Below are positions 14,401 to 28,787 of a DNA stretch of 64,000 nucleotides, piece after piece. The first letter of the stretch is position 1. Each line of letters starts with the position of its first letter. Position numbers and translations under genes: made by a program. This stretch comes from Engraulis encrasicolus. Taxonomy: Eukaryota; Chordata; Actinopteri; Clupeiformes; Engraulidae. The stretch is taken from positions 26,898,002-26,962,001 of the forward strand of contig NC_085872.1 in the NCBI RefSeq assembly GCF_034702125.1, in the 5' to 3' direction. Under the pieces are notes generated by a model, which saw only the letters and a list, made by a program, of their open reading frames with translations, made no database searches and was not told the DNA's origin.

Positions 14401-17400
14401 CGATAAATCTAGGGAGCTGGTGGGTAACAAAAACAAATACAGCATGCAGTTGGAACAAACAGTAGTGTTACGGCCTGTTCCCACTTTACCGGCGACCGCG
14501 TTGACGCCGACACCTTCAATTCATTTTCAATGGAAAGCAACGACGCCCTCGCAAAGGCTTCTGGGATTCGCGGTGCGGCTACTTTGATAGTTGACGCGCG
14601 TCAAAAAGTTCAGCTCCCTTCTACTCTATGCTAATTACTCGAGTACATGAGGAATTCCCATGACACCAACTGCTATGTTTTGCTGCTTAAAAGTAGTTTT
14701 ATGACTGTTTATCGTACATTTTAATGTAAGAGTCATACACTACAGCAAACTATGAAGTGCAAGGTCTTTGTGCCTAAGTTCAAAGGATTATGTACATTTT
14801 TGACGACAATCAAAACTATGTGAGTGCTATGAAATGTGTGAAGTAAACACATGACCACAGTTAGGTAAGGGTAGACTTTGATGTTGCTATCGCTAGTTAG
14901 CTTTCTTAATCGATATAGACGTGTAGAAAGACAGAAAGAGATATTCCTGTTTAGTGTATTCTGTCACGCCCCTGCATGTGCTCCGACAAGAAGCATTCAG
15001 TCAACAAAGGGAGGTGCGTCGCGTTTATGAGCGTCAAATGGCCGTCAAAGTGGGAACGGGCCGTTAAGAGCTTTGTTTGAGAATAGCCAGTTAGAAGCGA
15101 GGGGAACTGATTAGGTGCATTTCTCAAAAGAGAAGCTGTTTGCCTGTTAGCGACTTCGGTAGTTGTCAATGGGAAAATGCATCGAAATCAACAAAGTAGC
15201 TAATGTAGTAAGCAACTTCGGTTTTGAGAAATGCACCCCAGCTGAGGAAGGCCAGTTGATGTCACAGTTAAGAGCTTCCTGCTTCCCCTTCACAATAACT
15301 ATCATGGACTGTCAGAAGTGGCACTGAAAGTTGATTTTGGTCAAAAGCACTGGCTTTGCTAGGCCTGAGCAAAGTCTTTGAAGACAATGTCTTTACTAAG
15401 TCATTCAACAAGCTTGAAAAAAACTACTTCATAAGCAATATAACAAAGGTTTTGACATTGAAAATTAGCCGTGGAGAACATGGTAAATCTCTACATCGTT
15501 TTAAACGAGAGCATTTTCAGAGGCAGAATCTTTTGTAGTTTCATCTAGTCAGCTGTGCCAAGTTGAAAAGACCAAAGTTGTTCAAGCTTGATCCACATTA
15601 AACATACCTAATAAGCATAATGTTTTACAGGCCAATTATCCTTTTAAACATATTCCTTTATATGTTTTTGTCCTAATGGTTAGAATGCTTTGTTTATCCA
15701 AAGAGGGCTGGTACTCTTTTGTAGTATATTTGGAGGTGCATTTTGTTTAAAGAAATGAACACAATGGCCACGTTGACATTGTGTTTTTAAATTCTAAATG
15801 AATCATTCAGAATTAAATAGTTCCGTTGAGTTTATGTTGCACTTCCATTTACAGTAATTCCGAATTGTGAAGTGTTCACATGATGTTTTTAAAGTGGAAT
15901 TTAGCTTTATTCAGAATTAAATTGAGCTAATTCTGAATTAAATGTTTCATGTAAGCCTATGCCCAAAGACATTTGGTCCTTGAGAAATGTGAAAATCAAG
16001 AGCCCACCAAAGTATAGTGTCCACAAGTGGTGAATGAAATCCATACATACCTGTTGAGCGCTTGCATACGCTGGGGAGAGATAGGTTACATGGAGCAGGA
16101 TTCCACTTGCCATTCAAATCCACATATACACATGGAAATGAAGAGGATGATGACCAGTGTACCCAGTTCTCCATGTTTAAGTGCCACTGATCTATCCATG
16201 TAAAATAACCATCTGTCTGTGGGGACATTTAGAATAGAGTAGAGGATACCAATGTGGAAGTGAGATTTTTTTTTAATCGAATAGATTGCATAGATGTTAT
16301 TGTTCCAGTAAATTGACTTACCAAATTTTTGTTGAGACCAATCCAGATGGGCTGTTTGAGTTCATGGGCTTGCAGTTGAATGAAGGCTTGTGTGACGGCA
16401 TCACGGATGCTGACTAGATGGGCCTGATCTTCCTCACAAGCTTTCTGGGCCTCAAACCAGGTCAGATTGCTTGGCAGCACTTTTAATGAGTCATTCCTAA
16501 AACTGACATACGACTGAGGAATTGAAGGCTGTGGTGGGATGGTGGTATCTGTAATAATAATAATCATCATAATCATCATGAAGGGAATGAATAAGGTAAT
16601 CAAGATTTACTGCAATATGGTTCCAATTTGAAGCCAGAAGAATGTCATATTTTTAAATGATCATACATGTCCGGCCCATTTAATATCAAATTGGCTGTAT
16701 GTGGCCCCTGGACTGAGATGAGTTTGACACCCCTGCTCTAACTAGTAAAACAAAAAGGCCATATTGAAAATTGTACACCTTTAAAGCTAATGCCTTGTGT
16801 ACACCAAGCGTGACCTACGCGACCCAGGTAGCTGAGGTGGTTGAAGAAGCTTCACCATGAATTTGCTTTATTCACTCTAGACGCAGCATTGACATGTTTC
16901 GCTTCGCTCCTGGCGAATTCGCTCTGGTAACTTTATTCGACTTCCCTCCATAGAGAAATAATGACTTCCGCCACTCAGGTAGCGTAGGTCGCGTTTGGTG
17001 TACACAAGGCATAACTAGTATGGAGTGTTAATACAGTGTGTATGGAGTGTAACTAATCCTTGCTAATGTTCAAAAGTTATGGGAAAAAAGTCATCCATGT
17101 TGAAAGTTGTCCATCTTTAACGCTTCGGCCTCCAAAATCTAACCAGTTCTTACACCCATCATAGAGCATGAGCACACAACATTTCATGGAGATTCCTCCC
17201 CCTTTCAAAGGTTATTAAAAGGAGGCAGCAGCGAACCATGCTAATAGGGTAATATCCCTGACAATCCACATTTCAAGGATATAATAACCAATATATTTAC
17301 ATGAGAGGGTTAGGGAAACTTTTACTTGAATTCAGTTAACAACGAGGACTCAAAGATAGTTGGTGTATTTATTATGTTATTCAATCAGTATTCAGGATCT

Positions 17401-20400
17401 GTGAAGTGCAGTATGTACAGTAATCTATATCGTTGGTGAATTACCGGGCGGATAGACCAGCCGCAACATGAGCGAGGCGAGCGACGAAAGTAATTGACTT
17501 TGTATTGAGTCGCGCGATTCTGGAGACTAGAGGTGATTCGCGCGACGAGAGTGACAGTTTGTAGTTGAACTCCTGAGAATGTTATGCAAGTGAGCTATGA
17601 CGCGGTTCGGCGACAAGCCGCCACAGCCAATGACTGTATAGAGGTCAGTAACCACAGCCAATGGGAATGTTGGAATGCTTGCGTTCTGCTTTCAATGGAC
17701 ATACTCTAGTCGCTTCAATCGCTCGTATCGCTCTTGCTGCACAGAAGCGATTCTCTGTCGCTTCAATCCCGTCGCAGCTGGTCTATTCACCCGGTAAGGG
17801 TGTCATGGAAAAACATACTAATGCTCCCATTTACTTCATTTTAATCTTGTGACGTTTCGGGCCACCCTGGCCCTTCCGTCTGAGGATTAAAATGATTAAA
17901 ACGAAGTAAATGGGAGCATCGGTGTTGCGGTTCTTTTTTCATTATTTTATGAACTACGTCTTTTGAACCTGCACCTGAAAGCATCTGGATGTGCGTGAGA
18001 TTGGACTTTGATGGAAAAACATACTGTAATAAAAAATATGGTTCTGTACCGGTACAATGTACTACCATTTACATTTGATGAGAGCTCACAAACCAACAGA
18101 CACAGAATCAGACACAGACTCACACAAGCATTTGTGTTCCAGTAGTTGCAACATGATGGCTAACACAGGGAGCTACTGTTCCATACATCATACATCAAGA
18201 AATACAATATGATCCTTACCTGTGGGTCGTTTGCAGATAAATCCGAGAGCAGTAGAGCATAGAGTAAACACCCACTTGCCAACATTTTTCCTTTGTTTGC
18301 CTTCCATTGCAATGCAACTCTAGAGTATTAGTGACAGAAATGTAGCATCTGAGTTTTCTGAACTTTTGTTATGTTTAACAAAATAGCAACAAAATAGTCC
18401 CATTAGGTTTGACATGCTATTCCACCCATTTTGCCCCATTAGGAATTGTGCACACAGTATTTTGATAAGATATAATGATTTCATCGTTTAACAATATATT
18501 GGCCGGTACAGAATGTGGTATTTATCAGCCAGTTAAAAATGAAATTTACCCTGATACTTGCTGCATACATTGCCATCCTTCCATTTACAAAGTTGCTGTA
18601 TGTAACACGTTTCCCTTCGGTCCACTGGAAGCCTCTAGCTTCTCGTAAGCCGATCCACATATTTTGTGAATAATTTGCCATCATAGTTGTCACAAATGCT
18701 GAAAAGATACATGATAATGATTACGGTATATTGGTACACATAATTACTTTGTGAAAGTGGTTTATTTCGTTCTTAACTTGAAAATGAAATAGATTTTCAA
18801 AATCCAAACAGAACAAACCTTGTTCTTCGCTGTTTCGAATTGATACTAGATGTCCATTCAATTTGTTGCAGATCGTTTTAGCATCAGTCCAGTTTCTTTC
18901 GTCAGGGTGAGGCTTGTAGCACTAGAGTGTATACATTTTTTGCATGACTTAGCTGAAAAGATAAACTGTGCTTACATACAATTGTGTGTGTGTGTGTGTG
19001 TACGACTGCATGTGTGTGCGTGTGCGCGTTTGCCTGCATTCATCAATCTATCTGCACTTGTTGATCTATTGAATGCAAATGTGGACAGTTGTGTATTTGT
19101 GCGTTTTCATTACCTTTGGCACCAACCACACCTACAGATGCTAAAGCTGAACTTCAAGTCAACACTGACGGCACTGTACATATTGTAGCCTGTAGTGTAG
19201 TGTTGCCATGTTTCCAAGTCTCATATTGTTCTTAGTTTATGAACTTTTGTATACAGCATATTCATCTCAAAGATAGCCAATGTGAATGTGTGCTTGGTCA
19301 ATTGGAGAATAGCCAGTGATAGCCAATAGGATGTGCATATGTGCCTGACTCATATAGGCCTATGAGGGAAAACAAATGATCCTCTTCAATAATATGTTCC
19401 ACATATGACTTGTATAGCCATAAATTAAATATTGTTTGAATGTAGGTTTCAAGTTTGTCTTTTTCATATGGGGTTGATGAAACCATCCCAATCTCACCAC
19501 CACACAATATCAAACCATAGGTTCACCTCACAGTTTAAAAAGAAATGAATAGCTTGCCTCGCCACACTGAATTGATAACATTTGTTCAGTATCACAGGAT
19601 GCGTGAGCACTTACCCACCGGCAAGGGCGTAGGTTTGGTTTGAGCTTTGGGAGGGACAACTTGAGAGAATCTGCGCGGCATGCATGAGAGTACGCACAAA
19701 ATATCTAAATCCTGACTGTTATTCTCAGAATGCCAGAGGAGGCACAACGGGAAATACATTTTTTTTTGCCAAACTTTTTACCACCTGCAGCAACCGCTAT
19801 ACAGGTTTACCAACATGAGCAAGCATACTCAACTGCATATAGCGAGAGTAGTTTAACAGTCTTCAAAATGCAATTATCACACGGAATCTTTTGAAATTAT
19901 GTCACAGGCAGGCGCGGCCGGTTCATTAAGGGCAGATGGGCAATGCCCCTCCAAAGATTCTTCCTCTGAGAAACGTAGATCCATCCAGAAATTGTAAAAT
20001 ATGTATTGCAACCTCTATCACACTGGGAATCTTATTTAGGGGTCGACCGATACAGGTTTTTAGATGCGTCCCAGCATCTCTATTAGAGGGTCTGTCCCTC
20101 CGTCCGTCCGTCCGTCTGAAACGCATTCCTTCAATTGTTCCTTCCTGTGGCCACAAGGCGGCAGAGTTGGCATTTTGGACCGGAGCGAAGGCGTGCAAGC
20201 CAGAACATATAAGATATGTTACCAAACAGGCAAGACTACGCTGATTGCATTGTGAGACAACTGAGGGGGGCATTCAATTTTCGGCATTGTTTTGCGTTTG
20301 GACAATGGGAGGCAACTTTATTTTGGTTCGTCAGAAACTTGCGGAAATGAACGATTTAGAAGTCGGCAGGCAGTTTTTGACACAGATGTTTGTGCTCGGA

Positions 20401-23400
20401 TAGAGGGGCGTTTGCATTGCATAACGCTCCACGACATGGAACCGTAATTAGTTGACAGGCGACCCGCAGCGCATACAGCTCTTCCTCTAAACGTGGACCT
20501 GTAACATTTGGTTAGCTTTTCTCCTTTCATAACATTCACATTTTCCTTTGTGCTTGGATAGAGGGGCGTTTGCATTGCATAACGCTCCACGACATGGGAC
20601 TGTAATTAGTTGACAGGCAACCCGCAGCGCAGCTCTTCCTCTAAACGTGGACCTGTAACATCTGGTTAGCTTTTCTTTCATAACATTCACATTTTCCTCC
20701 GCTTTTCTCCAGTCCAAACTTGGGTTCAGAGGTCTGTGTGTAGCCTACGAGCCTCCCTTTCAATATTCCCAGCGAGTTTACTTCTGCCTTTTCACTGAGT
20801 TGTCAATGTGCGCACTCACTGGAATATGGTGCTCGAACTACAAGTAGACAGCTGGGCCATTTGACATAGGCCTACGGTGTGTTACTCGTAGCCTACAGGG
20901 AGGTTCTTTCATTGGCGGGCTCGTACCCCACAGGTTCTTTTCGTTGCGCTCAGAGAGAGCACAGGAGAGAACGCGTCTTTCGTGATTGCTTTGCAGTCGC
21001 GTGAATTTGGTAAACTCTGGCACGGAAGCTCACTGCTTTGTGCCTTGACGGTGAAGCTGGTATTGAAAAATAAGCACATAATTCACCTAAAGGGTGAACC
21101 CATAAGCGCATGATTCACCCAAACGGTTTTATTTATTTATTATTTGTCGATGTTTAGATTCTTTCCCACATGCACATGATGCTGAAATGGCGTGATACTA
21201 AAGGTTGATACTGTAGGGTCTACTACAATATATGGGTATGAGGAGTATTCTTCATACACGCGGGGACCATTAAATGTAAGGGAAGTACAGTAATGTAATT
21301 ATAATTACATTAATAAGTCTAAAATTCTTATACAGTTCCAAATATGTAATGTGTTATTACTATATGTGAGGAATAAGAATATAAGAAATGATGCATGAAG
21401 AGTGTGTTAAACTCTTCGCGCTGGGTATCAATAATGTGTGTACTTATGGAATCGTCAATTGTCTAATTAATGATTGCATAAAACACGTTTCATGACCGTC
21501 TCATAAAATCATGACTATTATTGAGTAATAATCTGAAGGTTTTGTGTGAATTCTTTTCTGGTTGACTTCGTAGAAATTGTTGAAATAAGACAAACACGGT
21601 TCACCACAATGCACTTTTATTGTAAAAGCATCATCCGGTCATAACACTGATACAGCCAATGTGACTTGCAGGGCATAAGAACTTAAGTAAAATATACAAT
21701 ATATACACGGGGTATGGGAGGATGCGCTATGCGTGTGTGTGTACGCTATGCGAGAGAGAAAGAGAGAGAGAGAGGAGAGAGTGAGAGTGGCACGTGCTCC
21801 GTGGGGCGCCGCTCTGCCTTGCTGAGCACTTCTCTGAAGCGACAGGGGAAAGAACGAGAGAGAGAGAGAGATGTATGTTCTGTATGAATTATGGCTCAAA
21901 TGATTCTGCGCATCTCGGGCGCGCAGAACCGAAATATGAGATACAAGGAGGAGCGCCAAGCATTCGGCTGATGAAGCGGGAAACTATCTTCAAGATAAGA
22001 ATTCAAGCTGATCAGAGAATACCGTCCTTTGTTTAAAGGTTTTACAGTATACATGGGGGAAGGGAAAGGGAGCGCTTGGCGCTCTTTTCCGACAATAGCT
22101 TGCGTCCTCGACTTGATAACTCTATGGGTTAAAAACCCTGGTACGTGTATCTCTGTGAGTGGATAATTTACATGTGGGTGCATGTATGCAACTATGTAAA
22201 CTAAGAATAGCGTGTGGCTATTTGTGGTGATGAGAGGGGAGAAAGAGAGAAAGAAAAGAAAGAACAGATAGAACAAAATAAACCAAAATAAAATATATCA
22301 CACTCTACAAGTGTGGATATTTAAACACAACTCCTCAAAGCTATGTAATAGTTCTAACTGCATATCTATGCCCAATTCAGTGCTTACTGCGTTATCCTTG
22401 GTAGGAAGAGAGAACCCTTTGATCTCTCTGGGCGAGATGGATGCACGCTTCCTCGTGCACGCGAATTTCTTTGTTCTCAAAGAGCGCGCAGGTCCTGTCT
22501 GTGGGTCCGAGCGATACCACGCGCCGTTCCGGGGCACGAGGTTGCAATGTGTCCAAAGAGTCTTGCTTCGTTGGACATGGAAAGGAAAGGGGTATTTCGT
22601 TGTGTAATCTGATGATCTTTGCCGTGCCGTCCTGCGAAGGTCAAGTGAGAGGGGGGGTGCACGTGGATCCGTTCCACGCGCTCGCCAACTCTGCAACTGT
22701 ACCGGGCTGTTCACTCTCTTGGGGGGACAGACCATCAGGCCTCAACCAAATCTCCGTCGACTTCAGGGAGGTTCCTTTGATTTCGGTACTAGCAGCCTAA
22801 ACGGTTAACGATCGTCCATACAAACGTTATCCTAGCGAGTTGAGTCCCTGCGTCCTGACTCAACTGATGTCCTTGCAGTGTTCGCAAGATCAATCGAAAT
22901 ATCGCAATGGGAATGCGATACACAAACGAAAACCGGTTGAAGGAAGAAATATATCGACCATAGTGTTAACCTGGCCAAGATAACTTACAGTTTCAATCAT
23001 TTCTGAAATAGACGTCTACAAGAAGACTCGTGGTCCCGAGATGTTGTCTTCACCTCTCAAACAAGGGAGTCGGGCCAAGAATCATACCTTGACCTGGGTT
23101 TTATAGGTACGGGGCGGGGCTGAGCCACGTATGTAATTCGAACCAGATACAGTATAGAAAATGGCGTCTGTAATGTATTTTACAAAATGGCGGGCATTCG
23201 TAAAATGAGGGGAAATTACTTAACTTAGGTGTAAGGGTCCCTACAATACTAATACATGTCTGGTAATTTGTAATGTAGCCTACTTGATCTATGTGAAATT
23301 TGAAATCATATGGTTCTTTTCCAAATCCAAGAATGATGAGCTTACTTTAGCCTAAACTGTAAAAAATAAAGCCATGTCTCGCCATTTTGCTGCCTGCCAC

Positions 23401-26400
23401 ATTATTTGGAGTGTCCATGATGACCAATAGACAAAAACTACATCATCAGGGGGCGTTGACAGGTTAGGAGGAGGCCAGGGGGACGTTTTGGGGGGGAAAA
23501 TGGCATAGTTGGAACTAGCATAGAGGGACGCATCTGTTGTCCGCCTGTCGGCCTTGTTTAATGGCCGATGTGATACCAATTTTTTTTTTCATCACCCTTG
23601 GCCGATACCCGATTTCCGATACTCGATATTTTGGGCCAATATGGGTTAAAAAAAAGGGTTAAAAAATTATAAATATTCCAGGTCTCAAGTTAAAAATAAA
23701 CATTCCTTTAACATTATCAAATTGAGGAGAACTTGTAACATTTAAACACCCACTCTAACAATCAAGTAATGTCTAACAATCAAGTAATAAAAAAATAAAG
23801 TGTCTTGGTGTTTTTTTTAAAAAAAAAACGAATGACATAAAATAATAAATATTGCGTATCGTCCAAAACCACACACGTATCGGCCGATACCGATACACTT
23901 CAAAAAAGCAAATATCAGACCGATATCTATCCTTAATCTTATTACATCTTGTTGTGGTTTGTGACGATCTTTGCGAGTGGAAACGGGTTTTATGTTTTTG
24001 CCGAGAAGTCTAGTTTACATCCAGTGTGGCTGTTTAACGTTAGGTCTATGGCCTGGCCTGTTGTCTCGCTGCCTCAGCTCAGCCCGGCCCCCTCGCCCCG
24101 ATCGCATTCTACAAAATTAGCATTGTAGCCTACTTAGCATAATATCATAACATAAGCGCGCCGGTATGGATGCTATCTGGGCAGATGTATGATCTGCCCT
24201 GACCAATGACAGGTCGGTGGCCCTGAATATGCTTTGCAAAGGACACACAGTTTCAAAAAAACATGTTACTCCGCCCATCTCTAACCTGTGGGATTTTATC
24301 AACTTCATTGCCGCAAAATTCCCTTACAAAATTGTTGAATTATACGGATAACCATGATGGATTTGACGAAGGATATGTGTTGGCTGGTTATGCAGGATTC
24401 ACGTTTGGGGTAGGTGCAGTCTTTACTCTATATTTGCTATATTGCAAAGTTTAAGGTTTTATGACAGAAGTCTTTGCATAATGGGTAACTGGCTGTTATT
24501 TAATAAAATATGTGAGCTTGCAATGTTGAGACCGCAAGCAAATGTGTAACTTCGTCCGTATGTCTGCTGCTGCTAGCTTACCCCCAACACTACTGAAGAT
24601 GTTCTCTGAGAATCTGTGTTGGGCATGGGGTTTTATGAACGAAGTCTTTGTAAAATAGGAAAACTGGAAGTGATTTAATTAAATATCTGAGCTTATTGAG
24701 CTTGGGGTGTTGTTGACAGCTTCTTATGCTCAGTATTGTCTGCTGTGTCCCCGAAAACTAGCTAAAAAAAAAACCAACCTACCCTGCACACGGTCCTGCC
24801 TACTAGCAGTGCAGAACAGGAGCGAGTCTGTCAGTGAGCTCGCTTCAGTGGCTGAACACATAATTTTCCTATTAAGTTTTAACAATGGCTACTAATTTCG
24901 AAAATAGGCATGTTCTTTCCAGGTATGTTGATAGCATTTGGTTCTGTGGGACATTTGAACCGGCAGCAAGGGGACAACAAGACTGAATTGAATATTGTTG
25001 AGGGTTTGTGGATTTGGTTGCATTTTGTCACTGTAATGTACGAACGGAGGTGAGACCACTTGACTTGTCATCTTGTACTGTAGTAGACTACTTGAGGACA
25101 GTTTGTTTCTCATGTTGGTTTACAAAAATGCTTCTACATTTCAAACGAGTATGTTTGCTGCACACAGAGTTTTGCTCTGCCTTTGCAAAGGCTACGATGC
25201 TGCGCTATCCTTTTCCATATTGTTCGTGCTGTCAGGTTGCGTGGAGATATATTCTTCTCGTGTTGCCAGACTCCAACTCCGCGAACAGACACAGCATTTT
25301 CTTGTAATTTCTTAACAGAACCATGTGTTTAGTCGCTCTGCTTAAATGACCAAGAGAACAGTAGCTGCGTGGAGAACTGTCAAAACAGCTATCTTCAGAA
25401 CAGAAGTTGAACATTGACTACGCATGGCTGATAAGAGCAGTGTATCACGGGAGGTGGAGTTTTACTAACACACCTAACACTGGGTAAACGCTTTCCTGGC
25501 TTGCCGCAACACAACTCGTAAATGATACCGCAATGATTTAATTATTATGGACTTGATCGCCAAAAATTTCTGCTCTGCCTGTTTTGCCAGCCACCGGCCG
25601 CTACTGGTCACAGGCAAGATTTAAATGGTTCGAGAACACGACTGTTGTTAGTGTTCCATCCAAATGCGTGAAGTGTTTGGAGTTAGAAATGTGTAGAATG
25701 TGCGTGATAAATATCATCCTTCTGGTTGCACTGTAGCATAGGCTCACTTACTTTTGCAATGGCGAAATAACTTCTAATGTCTGCCCATTTCTTTTTTCAT
25801 GGCGACATTGTCGTTTGTCTGAGGCTTATAAAACTCACAAACTTGCATCCCTAATGACACACCTATTCAGTTTGAGTTGAGGGCTTTCAGCACCACCAGC
25901 CAATGCCACACTGCTTCCGCGTGAGGCTACTTGGCCGGCACGTCTAATGACCCATCAATCTGTTGTCACACCCGTGCCCCCCAGGTTATCCATTGTGTAA
26001 GACTATATATATTGTTGTTTATACTTTGTGTTACAATAGGGACATGTAGTACATTACAGAAGTTACAGTCCACTTCCACCGACCCACCTCATCCAACCCG
26101 AGGAATGAGGGTGCTGTTTTTTTTTGGGTTGCGCCCTTAAAGGTGCAGAAGGACAAGGTGGAGAATTATCACAGGGGATAACCGTGGGGTGTGTGGTTGA
26201 CTGAGAGACTCTGTCATGCGGACTATTGAGCCTGTGAAGGACTTTTATCGGTGCACCAGGATTACTCGTCCCAAATGAACTACCTCTACCAATCGCTGGG
26301 GCTGTTCGACGAAAGGTGGCAGAAGATGGCCACGTTATGTGTGTAACCTAACTTCCATTTCTTCGGGTACACTACATGCAGCCAACAATAGAATCGTACA

Positions 26401-28752
26401 TTTTGGCACTGACAAGTTATTGCATGACACGCAGCCCTGTTACATATGTAGATAGGGTGGAAACAGGGTAGGGCTGCATAATATATGCATGAGTTATAAA
26501 TCACTGTGACATTAATGAACACTGCTCACGTATTGGTTGAACTGTGTCCACTCTGAGGCACAGCCTCCGGGCTTAGGGGCTTCAGTTGGGGCAGGGGCAG
26601 CTGTAGAGTTCACAGGATGACCTTCATCGCGCTCACAAATATAGCCACACTCTGCACCGCAGTTGATGTTAGTCAAGGTACCTGTTCCACACATAGTACA
26701 CATCAAAATAAATTTAAAAAGTACAGGACTCACAGGGCCGGATTCACAAAAGTTTTCTTAAGATAAATCTTAGGAAGATTCTTAAGAAAAAAACGAATAA
26801 GTTCGTAAGATTTATCTCAACTGAAATTCTTCATTATTTTCTTTTATACAATAGTTAGATCCGGTCGAATTATTTCCCAAATTGTGATTGGACAAGAGGC
26901 GTTCTACACATCACTAGGAGTGAGGGTATCCTCCAACACTCTATGAATGACTCTTCACATCCAATAATCACTCCGCGACCAAAGATACAAAGTAACCGTA
27001 ACCGTAACCAACGTGGTGCGCGTTGCGCAGCAACCAAAGACAATAACTGGAACTATTTTTCCGGAGCGGAGGAACAAGCAAATAAACAATCAAATAAAAT
27101 AATTAAAATAATTTAACATTTCTTTCAATTAACTAATTGTGTTAGCAAAGGAACTATTGTATAAAAGCAATATAACACTTGTGGTCGTGAGGTTGTTCCG
27201 GGACACCCTCACGGTTGTAATTACCTACGGCACTCAGCCTGCGGCTTCGTGCCTGCGGCGAATCACACCCGTGAGGGTGTCCCAGAACAACCTCACTCCC
27301 ACTCGTGTCATATTGCTTAAAAGAACAATGCCAGTTCTTAACGTTCTCTAACGTAGCGGTGGATCAGGCAGTCAGCTCCTTGAAGTTGCGGGATATAGTG
27401 GGCAACCAGTGCATCCACCGACAAGGCCTTGGCTCTGCACAATTCCAAACCTGGGGAGGTGCAAGCACAAGAACCAGGAGAGGCATGGTGCAAGCGGAAG
27501 TGAGGAGCAGAGAGGAGGAGAAGCGAGTAACAAGAGCAGTGCAGCAAGGTTCCCAGGGGGCCTGGACAAAATGGGACTTGCCCAGGCGCAAAGTCACATG
27601 GAGGGAGCTGTGGCGACTGGAGCCTTATCGCATCTCCTTCCTCTTACGGTCTGTTTATGACACCCTCCCCTCCCCAGTACATCTGCACACATGGGGTCTA
27701 AGAGAGGATCCGCTTTGTAAGCTGTGCGGCAAGAGGGGGACCTTGGCCCATATACTGTCTGGGTGCAAAACATCCTTAACCCAGGGGCGGTATAGATGGC
27801 GCCACGACAAAGTGCTCCTCTCACTGGCCGACACCATAGAGCGGGAGAGGGTCAAAAAGAGACCAGCCAACACAACCGCACGGAGAGCCATCACCTTCGT
27901 CAAGGAGGGAGCTGGACCTTCACAGACCACCAAAAGGAAAAGAACCAGCATGCTCCAGGCCGCAAGCTCCTGGGAGATGAGGGTGGATGTGGGGAGGAGG
28001 CTGCAGTTCCCTGAGGTGGTGCAAACTTCCCTCCGCCCGGACATAGTGCTGTGGTCATCCAAGGACCAGAAGATAATCCTGGTTGAATTGACAGTACCAT
28101 GGGAGGAGGGGTGCGAGGAGGCCCATGAAAGGAAGGCTGCAAAATACCAACAGCTGGCCCAAGACTGCCGAGACAGAGGCTGGCAGGCATGGGTCTTCCC
28201 CGTGGAGATAGGGTGCAGGGGCTTTCCAGCAAGGTCTGCGTGGAGTTTCCTGTCTGCCATAGGCATGGATGAGCACAGTAAGAAGCAGGCAGCTCGTCGG
28301 ATGGGGGAGGAGGCGGAACGTGCCTCATGCTGGATTTGGAGTAAGAGAGAGGAGGAAAGCTGGAAGCCAGGGGCAGGTGGGCAGTGAGCTGGCCACTCAC
28401 TGTCGGCCCACCAACCTAGGGTGTTGTGGTTCAGGGCCGAAACACCCCGTGATGGTTGGACACCACCTGACGACATCTGCTCCTGGCTTAAGGCTACAGC
28501 TACCTGCTAAGGTAGCTGAGGAAGGCACCTCGTGTGTATCCATCAAGTTAAGAACTTCTTAATTACTTCCTCACTTAAGAACTTTTTAGAATAATGCTTC
28601 TTAGTTGCCATGGCAATCAACAGGATTCTACCTGCCCCAAACACTAAGTAGGCCTAGAAAAAAACTGCTTGCTCCTAAACACAATGTAGCCTAATACATT
28701 ATCAGAATTATTTCTACTACATTATTACTATGATAATTATTATTGTAATAAC

Positions 28753-28787
<35 letters not shown>

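Larger units (their letters stand above)
20038..23940. mobile_element. Fragmented fish DNA-transposon repeat split by later insertions
   Basis: The left piece starts GGGGTCGACCGATACAGG (20040). The right piece (about 23560-23930) repeats GGCCGATACC and GACCGATATC. This GATA/CGATA-rich pattern is familiar from fish hAT-like repeats, but I cannot prove the pieces form one element. Confidence 0.4.

Noticed and set aside
22298..22800. Overlapping 100-145-residue frames on both strands
   Set aside because: They lie in a GC-rich solo LTR, share no family motif and overlap each other on both strands.
27655..28476. A 273-residue minus-strand frame opposite the retroelement
   Set aside because: Shadow of the plus-strand retroelement frame; GC-rich composition keeps the opposite strand open.
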